Shown: positions 1 through 6,927, counted from the stretch's first letter. The stretch: 11,027 nt of DNA from an uncultured Rickettsiales bacterium (GCA_946544555.1 CAMNMI010000024.1:1-11027), one strand, 5' to 3'. Notes: generated by a model from the sequence alone, not told the origin. Made by a program: numbers and translations.

Positions 1-1
1 T

Positions 2-1084
2 TCACTTCACATCTTCCATTACTTTGATGATATTGCAGCCGTATTTTAAGTTTGTTGAGCTCTCATAAATGCCTTTATCAACATCGTTGGCCATTTGGTC
101 ATAGCAAACAGATTTGTGCTGGGCTTCGGTTGTTCCAGCATTGTGCGCTGCACCACCTTTTAAAGCAAGAATTTTTCCACTGCCTGGTCTACCATCGTCA
201 ACTTTGGCGTCAAGTTCGGAAGCCATTTTGGCAGAGAAAGATGACAAATTTTTCTCACCACCAGCTGTTGCTGCAATATCTCTAGATTTGTCAAAATATA
301 CCGTATTATGCATATCCAAATATGATCGGAAATTTGCATTGTCAAACTCATGTGGCAAAGTTTTATTTGTAATTTTATTTGATTGGTTAAACATGTTTGT
401 TACATATTGTCCCATGGTGTTCATTTGTTTTTTGAAATTGAACCCACTAAATCTTACATCAGTTTGCTGGTCAAAGCTTGCGACAAGGTTTCCGTATCTC
501 AAACCAGGAGCGGTTTCTGTCATCTTTCTGGTTGGAAATTGTCTTACACTATCTCGAAAGCAACAACTTCTACACGTGCAGGTCATTGCATTAGTTTTTT
601 CATCCATTGATGATGTTCCTCCGCATCCAGTGTATTCTGTTTTTTTAATATTTCCAAACTCAATAAGATATTCAGAAGTATAAAGAGTATAAACAGGAAA
701 ATTCACATCGGTTTCAAGCAATTTGCTTGTTTTCACTGTATCGGGGATATAATTACAAAAGTTGCACCCTAGTGCATTAAATTTATTGTATTTATTGCAT
801 GTGCTCTTTGTCAAATGACCAACAACCGTTCTGTATGTATCATAGAACATATGAAAATTCTTTTCGTAATAGTCAAGCTCAAAAAGAATTTTCTGTATCT
901 TAGCACGATCAACAATTTGACGACCAACAAGAAGTGAACCAACAAGTAAAGATAATATTAATAATACAATAGAAAGTTCTATAAGTGTAAAAGATTTTTT
1001 AAATTTAAGAGATGATGAAGTTCTTAAACTACTCTCTCTCTCTCTCTCTCTCTCGCTGCGCGAGTTAAATTGTGAAATTTTCAT
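2..1084 (-). CDS. Prepilin-like protein A with phase-variable GA tract, in frame (ON)
   Basis: Predicted type IV pilin or type II secretion pseudopilin of 360 residues, exported and anchored by its N-terminal helix. The start at 1084 is chosen because a strong promoter lies just upstream and the same ATG context recurs in both sister genes. Residues 1-31 form a long leader with an ER repeat (11-17) encoded by a GA tract and a basic KK just before the cleavage point. Processing is predicted before F32 (FTLIELSIVLLI), with the conserved Glu at mature position 5; position -1 is Ser rather than the usual Gly. The helix is followed by a conserved RAKIQ region, then a cysteine-rich variable middle (several C-x2-C type pairs), then a constant tail with a SELDAK-DDGRP motif and a final YGC. 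The DDGRP stretch resembles the C-terminal region of pseudopilins. No pilus assembly genes lie in the window, so pilus versus secretion role is open. The assignment to the prepilin class is firm; the function is inferred. Confidence 0.85.
   Translation of the reverse strand: MKISQFNSRSERERERESSLRTSSSLKFKKSFTLIELSIVLLILSLLVGSLLVGRQIVDRAKIQKILFELDYYEKNFHMFYDTYRTVVGHLTKSTCNKYNKFNALGCNFCNYIPDTVKTSKLLETDVNFPVYTLYTSEYLIEFGNIKKTEYTGCGGTSSMDEKTNAMTCTCRSCCFRDSVRQFPTRKMTETAPGLRYGNLVASFDQQTDVRFSGFNFKKQMNTMGQYVTNMFNQSNKITNKTLPHEFDNANFRSYLDMHNTVYFDKSRDIAATAGGEKNLSSFSAKMASELDAKVDDGRPGSGKILALKGGAAHNAGTTEAQHKSVCYDQMANDVDKGIYESSTNLKYGCNIIKVMEDVK
1032..1054 (-). repeat. GA dinucleotide tract of pilin A, 23 bases (11.5 units), ON register
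   Basis: An uninterrupted GA tract on the coding strand, starting at codon 11 and encoding alternating Glu and Arg. With 23 bases the ATG at 1084 is in frame with the FTLIELS prepilin body. Loss or gain of one unit shifts the frame onto a stop within 12 bases. It is a candidate contingency locus changed by slipped-strand mispairing. Confidence 0.9.
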
Positions 1085-1109
1085 AAAAAAAACAAGTTTT
1101 AACAAAGAG

Positions 1110-1137
1110 AGTATAAGAGAGAAAATGGAAATGTCAA
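1110..1137 (-). promoter_or_regulatory. Sigma70-type promoter of pilin A
   Basis: A consensus -35 box TTGACA (1132-1137) and a -10 box TATACT (1110-1115) are separated by 16 bp. Transcription would begin near 1103, leaving a leader of about 18 bases that contains no Shine-Dalgarno sequence. The same two boxes and the same spacing precede the other two pilin genes, which strongly supports the call. Confidence 0.8.
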
Positions 1138-1143
1138 GAGTGG

Positions 1144-1231
1144 TATTGCGCCGCCCGAGGCCACGCCCTCGCGGTTTGTATCCCTCCGCACTTTGTGCTA
1201 CGGACAAACGCGCTCCGCGCTTTGGGCAATA
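1144..1231 (+). repeat. GC-rich palindromic intergenic repeat, copy 1
   Basis: An 88-base GC-rich block in an AT-rich intergenic region, bounded by inverted TATTGC (1144-1149) and GCAATA (1226-1231). Inside it an inverted pair GTTTGT (1174-1179) and ACAAAC (1204-1209) encloses a variable loop with a smaller GCAC/GTGC hairpin. It shares its two arms with copy 2 at 2653-2736, in opposite orientation, while the loops differ. It resembles small dispersed palindromic elements known in rickettsial genomes by architecture only; I did not match it to a named family. Confidence 0.65.
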
Positions 1232-1361
1232 TTTACTTTCTAAAATAAATATTTACCAATTGAAGATATTAAATATTACTAAAATATATCATCAAACATT
1301 TCTTTCCAACAACTCCTCCTTGAAAATAAAATTCCTATCCTATTTATTCAAATGTAGCGAT

Positions 1362-2648
1362 ATGAAAAAAGATGTAAAACTCTCCAAAATTTCAAACGGA
1401 ATGACGTTGGCTTATGACAAAATGAACGAAGTTGACAGCGTCATAGTGCAAGTTGCTGTGCCTGTCGGAAGTCAAAACGAATTGAGAGAAGAAGGTGGTA
1501 TTTCCCACTTTTTGGAGCACATGGCATTTAAAGGAACGGAGACAAGGACATATAAGCAAATCTCGGAGGCAGTTGACAATGTCGGAGGAATAACCAATGC
1601 ATTCACATCAAAGGAATATACACAATACTACATCAAGGCACTAAAAAAGGATGTTGAAATGATATTTGACATATTGTCGGACATGCTGTTTTGCTCGTCA
1701 TATCCACAGGAGGAAATTGAAAAAGAACGTGGTGTCATCTTGCAGGAAAAGGCAATGTATGAGGACGATCCATCAAGCGTAAATGAGGATTTGTTTTACC
1801 TCAAAGCATTTGGTGATACTGCATTTGGGAGGACAATCATTGGCACAGCGGAGAACATCAAGCGTTTTACACGTGATGACTTTGTGAACTATCGCTTAAA
1901 GAACTACAAAACCAGTGAGATGATTATCGGTATTTGCGGCAATGTTGAGGAGCGCAAAATCAAGGACTTGGCCGAGAAATACTTTGGCAAGCACTCAATC
2001 AAGAACAAGGATTACACGCCAGAAAGCGTGGTTTATACAGGCGGCAAGGAGGTGAAATTCAAGGGCGACTTAGAGCAAATCAAGTTCACACTTGGATATA
2101 AAGGTGCAGTCAATGGCTTCAAAAATATCTCTGATGCAGACCTAAAAAAGTGGTATGCCATGAAGGTTGGTTCCATGATTTTGGGAGCCGGAATGTCATC
2201 ACGTTTGTTCCAAGAAATCCGTGAAAAAAGAGGACTGGTTTATTACGTCCACTCATATACCGAGAACACACCTGATGTCTCGCTGTTCTGCGTAAATGCT
2301 GGGTTCTCACCTGACAAAATCCATGAATTCGTTCCTGCATTGAAGGACGAAATGATGACAATCACGAAATACATCAACGATGACGAGATGAGCCGTGCAA
2401 TCAATCAATATGAGGCAGGTATTTCAATGGGGAACGAGAAATCAACCGTTCGCGTTGGCAAGATGATTGCTGACTTGATGACTTACAATAGAATTATTAC
2501 AACCGAAGAAACCATGCAGATTGTGAAAAATCTGACAAAAAAGGAGATTATGGATACTATGCTTGAAGTTCTTTCTGGTGTTCCAACTTTGGCCGTCTAT
2601 GGGGATGTTAAGAAGGATAATGAAGATACGCTGATGAAAGGGTTTTGA
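1362..2648 (+). CDS. M16 family zinc peptidase (pitrilysin / processing-peptidase-like)
   Basis: Predicted zinc metallopeptidase of 428 residues, the usual size of the short M16B class that includes rickettsial putative peptidase and the mitochondrial processing peptidase beta subunit. The inverted zinc motif HFLEH is at residues 49-53, and the third ligand Glu falls at 129, exactly 76 residues after H53, in the family context EKERGVILQE. A C-terminal M16 half follows, with the conserved RGLVYY stretch near residue 290. The ATG at 1362 is chosen because residues from there align with the normal M16 N-terminus (ISNGMTLAY); the frame is open back to 1125, but that part crosses the pilin A promoter and the palindromic repeat. 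No clear Shine-Dalgarno is seen. A weak AT-rich promoter may lie near 1260-1290. It is transcribed divergently from pilin A. Substrates cannot be told from sequence. Confidence 0.9.
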   Translation: MKKDVKLSKISNGMTLAYDKMNEVDSVIVQVAVPVGSQNELREEGGISHFLEHMAFKGTETRTYKQISEAVDNVGGITNAFTSKEYTQYYIKALKKDVEMIFDILSDMLFCSSYPQEEIEKERGVILQEKAMYEDDPSSVNEDLFYLKAFGDTAFGRTIIGTAENIKRFTRDDFVNYRLKNYKTSEMIIGICGNVEERKIKDLAEKYFGKHSIKNKDYTPESVVYTGGKEVKFKGDLEQIKFTLGYKGAVNGFKNISDADLKKWYAMKVGSMILGAGMSSRLFQEIREKRGLVYYVHSYTENTPDVSLFCVNAGFSPDKIHEFVPALKDEMMTITKYINDDEMSRAINQYEAGISMGNEKSTVRVGKMIADLMTYNRIITTEETMQIVKNLTKKEIMDTMLEVLSGVPTLAVYGDVKKDNEDTLMKGF

Positions 2649-2652
2649 TGTG

Positions 2653-2736
2653 TATTACGCCAGCGCGGAGCGCATTTGGCCGACGAGGAACGAGGCGCAG
2701 CCAAATGGCGAGGTCGTGGCCTCGGGCAGCGCAACA
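2653..2736 (-). repeat. GC-rich palindromic intergenic repeat, copy 2 (inverted)
   Basis: An 84-base GC-rich block starting 4 bases after the M16 stop. Read on the minus strand it shares the arms of copy 1 (1144-1231): a common left arm containing GCCCGAGGCCACG and a common right arm containing GCGCTCCGCGCT. An 8-bp perfect inverted repeat, CATTTGGC (2673-2680) and GCCAAATG (2700-2707), encloses a loop unlike that of copy 1. The two copies bracket the M16 gene in opposite orientation. Confidence 0.65.
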
Positions 2737-2737
2737 T

Positions 2738-2772
2738 AAAAAAATCGGCCTTACCTTTTCAGATAAGACCGA
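2738..2772 (-). terminator. Rho-independent terminator of pilin B
   Basis: Read on the minus strand there is an 11-bp stem (arms 2762-2772 and 2745-2755, two G-U pairs) with a 6-base loop, followed directly by seven T residues (2738-2744). It lies about 50 bases beyond the pilin B stop. On the plus strand the two G-U pairs become C-A mismatches and no T run follows, so it probably does not serve the M16 gene. Confidence 0.75.
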
Positions 2773-2824
2773 CCTGTTTAATAAGCTATTTTTAGAAACT
2801 TTAATTCTAAAAAAATGTATATCA

Positions 2825-3968
2825 TCATTTTATGTCATCCATTACTTTGATGATATTGCAGCCGTATAACATATTTGTTGAATTATGATAAATTGCTTTG
2901 CTAACTTGTGATGGCAATTTGTCATAGCAAATGCGTTGCATTTCCGCATCGTCAAGTTTATCTTTTGATCTTGCATAATCAGCTTTATATGCTAACAGTT
3001 TTCCACTCCCTGGGCGACCATCATCTATTTTGGCATCCAATTCTGATGACATTTTTGCACTCAAAGCACCGGTTGATTTTTTGCAAAATGGGCTACATCC
3101 ATAAAAATTACAATTTCTCTCTGAGGCACAACTTTGATTACCAAACATGATCATTGTATTATGATTATGCACGGCATTTCTCCATAAGAGATCATCAGTT
3201 TCATATGCACCGCTTTCTTCAACCGCCCAGAACTTAAAGTTTCTTTTATATTCCTGTTGACCATTAAGAATATTACCAAAACCGTGAAATCCTACATTGA
3301 CATGATTGTCAAAAGAAGCTGTTGCAAATAGATTAAATCGTTGTCTGTAATTTTTTGCATAATACCATAATCCATACATCTGATTTTTTCTATTATTAAC
3401 AGATGCGTTTGAATAATCTAAGAAAAGAGGAACTTTCTGTTCTATCATTCCTACCAGGGACAAAAATCCCATACTGTTGTAATAACTTCCCTCTATTGAC
3501 GGGTTCAGAAATTTTCTACTACCGTTAATATTTCCGCTTGTCATGGTTGAGCTTCCTGTATTTCCAAAACCTCCTGACGTATTGTTTTTTAATCTATTAC
3601 AAAAAGTTTCATGCGATAAGTTTCCATAACCACAAGGTCCGTCATCATTGGCAACACATCCTTTAAAAACTCCATATTTTAAACAAGTTTTGTAATCAAA
3701 TGGTCCCGGCACCACCCTATACATATCATAAAACTGATGAAAAGCTTTCTCATAGTAATCAAACTCAAATATGATACGTTGTATCTTAGCTCTATCAACA
3801 ATCTGTCTTCCAACTAAAAGAGAACCAACAAGAAGTGATAATATAAGAAGAACAATAGATAACTCTATAAGAGTAAAAGATTTTTTAAATATAAGAGATG
3901 ATGAAGTTCTTAAACTACTCTCTCTCTCTCTCTCTCTCGCTGCGCGAGTTAAATTGTGAAATTTTCAT
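2825..3968 (-). CDS. Prepilin-like protein B, phase-variable, out of frame at its start (OFF)
   Basis: Second member of the prepilin family. The ATG at 3968 opens MKISQFNSRS and a Glu/Arg repeat but meets TAG at 3915-3917 after 17 codons. The body (FTLIELSIV helix, RAKIQ, variable middle, SELDAK-DDGRP tail, final YGC) is open in the shifted frame from the tract to 2825. That frame has a TGA overlapping the ATG and no start before the body; the first internal ATG (3724) would omit the whole export helix. One extra GA unit would give a 381-residue protein with predicted cleavage S^FTLIE. The frame is clean over more than 1 kb, which argues for reversible switching rather than decay. The middle region carries several paired cysteines and is unlike pilin A except at its edges. 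An identical 29-base stretch at the 3' ends of A and B points to exchange between copies. It has its own promoter and terminator. Confidence 0.75.
3918..3938 (-). repeat. GA dinucleotide tract of pilin B, 21 bases (10.5 units), OFF register
   Basis: An uninterrupted GA tract at the same place as in pilin A, with the same 5' flank (AACTCGCGCAGC), but one unit shorter. This puts TAG (3915-3917) in frame with the ATG. Gaining one unit, or losing two, would restore the prepilin frame. Confidence 0.9.
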
Positions 3969-3994
3969 AAAAAAAAACAAGTTCTAACTTTGAG

Positions 3995-4022
3995 AGTATA
4001 GTGAGTGGAAGATAAATGTCAA
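3995..4022 (-). promoter_or_regulatory. Sigma70-type promoter of pilin B
   Basis: TTGACA (4017-4022) and TATACT (3995-4000) with a 16-bp spacer, in the same relation to the ATG as in pilin A. The leader contains a conserved AACTTG followed by a homopolymer run and lacks a Shine-Dalgarno. The promoter is intact, so the OFF state arises at translation, not transcription. Confidence 0.8.
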
Positions 4023-4111
4023 GAGGGGGTTATGGTTGCGTGCTCTGTTATAAAAATGACCTGACTTTTATAATTCTTGTTCTATAAAATGATAAATTAA
4101 AAATAGATAAA

Positions 4112-4492
4112 GTGTATTTACAACTAAATAACAATCATCACTGCCTTCATCGTGGTTCAAACAAGATATGCAAAAATGGCTTTCTGCATGGTAAACATCA
4201 GCAATTCAAATGTCATAATTGTAATAAAAACTATTCAATAAGAACAAATACTATATTCTGTCATTCTAAAAAAGATATTCAAGTTTAGCAAGAATATATT
4301 GAGTTATTTAGTCAAGGATTAAGTTTGAGAAAAATTGTTGAAAAGATGAATGGAAAAATTAAATTACAAACATCTTTTTATTGGAGACACAAAATTCTAA
4401 AAGTTTTATCAAACATAAATGATGATGGGAATAACAAGTTTGGTAGCATAGTGGAGGCAGATGAAACGTTCTTTTTGAAGCAAACGAATTAA
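4112..4492 (+). pseudogene. IS1595 family transposase, N-terminal remnant
   Basis: The frame contains a zinc-ribbon-like segment ending CHNC, in which the first pair reads C-L-H-R instead of C-x2-C. It continues with a helix ending SLRKIVEKM, the characteristic YWRHKIL, and VEADETFF, which matches the first catalytic Asp region of IS1595 (ISXO2-like) transposases. An in-frame TAG at 4286-4288 replaces a probable Trp, and the frame ends at 4490-4492 just past the first catalytic motif. The rest of the catalytic domain is absent here. The start is arbitrary: GTG at 4112 is the first possible one after an upstream stop. Confidence 0.75.
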
Positions 4493-4638
4493 TACTTTAA
4501 GATACAAAATACAATTAACAATAACATTCCAAAAATTTGCACAAACCCATTTCTCCAAACTTTACTTTTTTCAATATCACATTTATTAGTTTGGATCTTT
4601 TTACTAAAATCAAAATTGATAATATTAATATATGTCAT
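4489..4638 (-). CDS. Possible small membrane protein, 49 residues
   Basis: A short ORF within the gap of the broken transposase. It has a polar, charged N-terminal half (residues 1-32, Lys/Asp/Asn rich) and a single hydrophobic C-terminal segment (about residues 33-47, VQIFGMLLLIVF region), which would be a tail-anchored or single-pass membrane topology. No clear Shine-Dalgarno is present; a perfect 20-bp palindrome sits just upstream (4658-4677). I recognise no family. In AT-rich DNA an ORF of this length can occur by chance, so it is only a candidate. Confidence 0.25.
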   Translation of the reverse strand: MTYINIINFDFSKKIQTNKCDIEKSKVWRNGFVQIFGMLLLIVFCILKY

Positions 4639-4657
4639 AAATTTATTTAAAATTTAA

Positions 4658-4677
4658 ATCAAAAAATATTTTTTGAT
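4658..4677. repeat. Perfect 20-bp AT-rich palindrome
   Basis: ATCAAAAAAT is followed directly by its reverse complement with no spacer. It lies in the decayed IS interval, 20 bases upstream of the small minus-strand ORF. It could be a protein-binding site, a weak bidirectional terminator or chance in AT-rich DNA. Confidence 0.4.
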
Positions 4678-4710
4678 AAAAAATGAATATTTTCTTGAAA
4701 TATGTAAAAA

Positions 4711-4800
4711 TTTAATGGTGTGACTACAAAATATTTGGATAATTATGTTGAATATTTTCAATCAATGAAAAGTAAATTGACGTATTTAATGAAGTTTTGA
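4711..4800 (+). pseudogene. IS1595 family transposase, C-terminal remnant
   Basis: The frame reads FNGVTTKYLDNYVEYFQ and ends at TGA 4798-4800. G-V-x-TKYLxNY is the typical extreme C-terminus of IS1595 family transposases. A stop at 4705-4707 lies directly upstream in the same frame. With the N-terminal piece ending at 4492, the middle of the catalytic domain, including the remaining acidic residues, has been lost or replaced. A further 25-codon open stretch continues in a shifted frame to TAA at 4872-4874. Confidence 0.6.
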
Positions 4801-4868
4801 ATAGCAATTTGCAATATGGAATTGTGGATATAAGAAATAAGAAAGTTTGCTTTGAAAGGTTTGTTAAT

Positions 4869-6812
4869 TTATAACAAATCTTTTGATTTTTTAATTATGT
4901 TTATAAATGTTTGATTGCGATTTTCAGCATCTTTTGCAAAAGTTGTAGGAGAAATAATTTGAATAAATGCATTTATACCACCAAAATCACCTTGCCAAAT
5001 TTCAGTTTCATCAGTTGAAAACAGTTTAATAAACTTTCTTGTTTCTAAAATGTCTCTCGCATCACTGTCTATATTGACAATAGCATAACAGTATATTTCC
5101 TTTATCCCACTCTTTGATAATTGTTTTGCATAAAATCCGCATTTGTCTATTGACTTTCCTGCATCCCAACAGTCAATATTTGGACGTTTGAATTCAATAA
5201 TTAGGGCTTTTGGAATTTTTCCAGCTCGTTTGTAAATAACAATATCAGGTTTTTTACCACTTTCAATTTTAGTTCCGATAGTTTCTGTTATATTTGTAAT
5301 CGTTTGCTCACTTGCAACATAATTATAAGACATAAATTTGTCATCAAGTAACCATATATTGTTGTCTTCAAGCTTGAGTGGTTCAAAGTCTGTGCCAATT
5401 CTTCCTTTTTTACAAATAAGATTATGAATTTCCGCTTCTAATGTTTCTTTATCATTTATTTTTGATACTAATTTATCAATTATTTTCTGTCTCCATTTAA
5501 TATAGCAGGTTAAACTATTATTCATCCAATAATTTATATCTTCGCTTTTTAATTTATTATTATCGGTGTTAAAAACTTCAATTTGTCTATTTGAAAATTC
5601 TTTTAATGCTTGTTGCGGAGTAGTATATACATCAGTAAAATAATCAGATAACCACAAATATTTTCTTTTATTTGAAGATTGTCGTTTGTACAATTCTTTT
5701 GTCCTTTTAGGAAAAACTTTTCTGTATAGTAAATTTAATTGCTTTTCAACTTCCATTCTTAAATCCTGCCAAGAAACATAACCATTAAATAAATCACCGT
5801 TTTCTTCTCTTCTTAATCCATGGTTGTTTGTTAATCTTTCTGCTATGAAATTTTTATATTTCACATTTTCCCCTTCTTTTATATCATCACCTTCCAATAC
5901 CAATATTATTTCATGCTTTTCAACTTTAAATTCGTCTTCATCAAGTGATAATGGTTTGGTTGTCATTTTACCAACACTGAATTTATTGTAGCAAATGTGT
6001 GTTTCAAAATCTGTTTTTGTTGATTGTTTGATGCTATACCATAATGTAAATGCTTTTGTTTCTTCTTCTTTTTTAATTGTAAATTTTAGTGGTTCTTCAA
6101 ACTTTACATCATCTGTTTTTATAGTTTTACCATCAATGTTTATTGTTATGTCTTTATCATTATTTAAAAATAAAAATAATTTTACTTTATCATAAATTAT
6201 TTTAAATAACTGGTCTTTCTTATAAGTTAAATCTCTATTTTTGATATTCTGTTTAATTCCATTTAGTGCTAAAATGGTTTTATTTTTATTTTTTTCACCT
6301 TCATCTTTTTCTAACTCATATTTTTCAACATCTTCCGGTTTTATATTTGTTGTTATAATGTCTTTGTATTCCGAAGTTGCTGTAAAATTTAAACTTTTCT
6401 TTTTACCATCAACAAAACTAATAATCGTTGTTTGATTAAAAGTTTTTAAATAATTCGCTCTTCCAACACCTTCGCAACCAATACCTTCTTTATGATCACA
6501 GTTCCATTCTGTAATTGCTTTACAATTTTCTTCTGTAAGTCCATCGCCGTTGTCTTCAATTTTAAACCCGCAAATTGTATCACACTCTGTCGCAAGTTTG
6601 TTTTCATATCTAAGACCTTGTTCGTCATATAATGCACTATATGTGCCAACATTTATATTTGTAGCATGTGCCTGTATTGCATTGATTACTGCTTCAATTA
6701 CACTTTGTGAATAATTGTTTTCTTCAAACTTTTTGATAAAATAAGCGCTATTATTAGCCACTTTCACTTTTTCACAATCATTTTTTAAATTACAAGTTTT
6801 ATTTTTAGTCAT
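4869..6812 (-). CDS. Bergerat-fold (GHKL/Hsp90-type) ATPase fused to a PD-(D/E)XK nuclease-like domain
   Basis: A 647-residue soluble protein. Residues about 20-190 form a GHKL ATPase: N box E40-x3-N44 (EAVINAIQA), the nucleotide-binding D87-N88-G89-D90-G91, and a glycine-rich lid G112-C-E-G-V-G117-R. A middle part (about 200-450) is charged and has no motif I recognise. The C-terminus carries a restriction-nuclease-like pattern: a helix with E461, WLLDDKF (487-493), D523 in KPDIVIY, E540-F-K542 in IIEFKRP, and Q564 in the following helix, so the D...ExK core looks intact. Proteins of this layout occur widely in bacteria as unnamed ATP-binding proteins; a role in defence against foreign DNA is an inference from the domains and the accessory location. 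The gene is markedly more AT-rich than M16 or uvrA, suggesting acquisition. It faces away from pilin C with 115 bases between starts. No Shine-Dalgarno is seen; ATG 6812 is the first start in the frame. Confidence 0.75.
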   Translation of the reverse strand: MTKNKTCNLKNDCEKVKVANNSAYFIKKFEENNYSQSVIEAVINAIQAHATNINVGTYSALYDEQGLRYENKLATECDTICGFKIEDNGDGLTEENCKAITEWNCDHKEGIGCEGVGRANYLKTFNQTTIISFVDGKKKSLNFTATSEYKDIITTNIKPEDVEKYELEKDEGEKNKNKTILALNGIKQNIKNRDLTYKKDQLFKIIYDKVKLFLFLNNDKDITINIDGKTIKTDDVKFEEPLKFTIKKEEETKAFTLWYSIKQSTKTDFETHICYNKFSVGKMTTKPLSLDEDEFKVEKHEIILVLEGDDIKEGENVKYKNFIAERLTNNHGLRREENGDLFNGYVSWQDLRMEVEKQLNLLYRKVFPKRTKELYKRQSSNKRKYLWLSDYFTDVYTTPQQALKEFSNRQIEVFNTDNNKLKSEDINYWMNNSLTCYIKWRQKIIDKLVSKINDKETLEAEIHNLICKKGRIGTDFEPLKLEDNNIWLLDDKFMSYNYVASEQTITNITETIGTKIESGKKPDIVIYKRAGKIPKALIIEFKRPNIDCWDAGKSIDKCGFYAKQLSKSGIKEIYCYAIVNIDSDARDILETRKFIKLFSTDETEIWQGDFGGINAFIQIISPTTFAKDAENRNQTFINIIKKSKDLL

Positions 6813-6838
6813 AAAAATAAATTATAAAAAAATCAAGT

Positions 6839-6869
6839 ATTATACATCACAGAGCGCGCCCGCGCGCAA
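6839..6869 (-). promoter_or_regulatory. Possible promoter of the ATPase-nuclease gene
   Basis: A perfect -10 box TATAAT (6839-6844) lies upstream of the ATG at 6812. The best -35 is TTGCGC (6864-6869) at a long 19-bp spacing, inside the GC-rich GCGCGC block. A second TATAAT (6821-6826) is nearer the ATG. The region is shared with the divergent pilin C promoter, so the two may interfere. Confidence 0.35.
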
Positions 6870-6875
6870 CACCTC

Positions 6876-6903
6876 TTGACATTTATCTTCCAATATCTAT
6901 ACT
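6876..6903 (+). promoter_or_regulatory. Sigma70-type promoter of pilin C
   Basis: TTGACA (6876-6881) and TATACT (6898-6903) with a 16-bp spacer, identical in boxes and spacing to the promoters of pilins A and B. A GC-rich alternating GCGCGC block (6852-6867) lies immediately upstream. The ATG follows 25 bases after the -10 box. Confidence 0.8.
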
Positions 6904-6927
6904 CTCCATGTTAAAACTTGTTTTTAT

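Larger units (their letters stand above)
3724..4047 (-). repeat. Left arm of long inverted repeat (pilin B 5' module)
   Basis: The stretch from CAGAGC upstream of the promoter through the start, GA tract and helix-coding region is related to 6850-7175 in inverted orientation. Similarity is uneven: promoter boxes and the final 67 bases are nearly identical, the leader differs. Beyond 4047 the IS remnant begins. Confidence 0.7.
4046..4876 (+). mobile_element. Remnant of an IS1595-type insertion sequence (ends tentative)
   Basis: This AT-rich interval holds two separated pieces of one transposase. Candidate ends are a 9-base inverted match, TGTTATAAA, at 4046-4054 and its complement ending at 4876. 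Pilin B promoter-region similarity to pilin C stops at the left end (GCTCTG, 4042-4047). The repeat is short and AT-rich, so the boundaries are weak; no target duplication was seen. The right end overlaps the stop codon of the ATPase-nuclease gene. Confidence 0.4.

Noticed and set aside
52..683. Plus-strand ORFs opposite pilin A
   Set aside because: Antisense to a well-supported prepilin gene, without motif or promoter.
1085..1207. N-terminal extension of pilin A to an ATG at 1207
   Set aside because: It would run across the GC-rich palindromic repeat and the consensus promoter, and its sequence has no counterpart in pilins B and C.
1125..1361. 79-residue N-terminal extension of the M16 peptidase
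   Set aside because: It reads through the palindromic repeat and the pilin A promoter region; the M16 fold starts naturally just after the ATG at 1362.
2825..3724. ATG at 3724 as the start of pilin B
   Set aside because: It lacks the whole export helix, although the helix and leader are encoded intact upstream in the same frame.
4048..4085. TTATAAAA / TTTTATAA hairpin as a terminator
   Set aside because: No complete gene ends into it and it is explained as well by the IS terminal region.
4038..4885. Target site duplication around the IS remnant
   Set aside because: The 8 bases outside each candidate end do not match, so the exact insertion boundaries are not supported.
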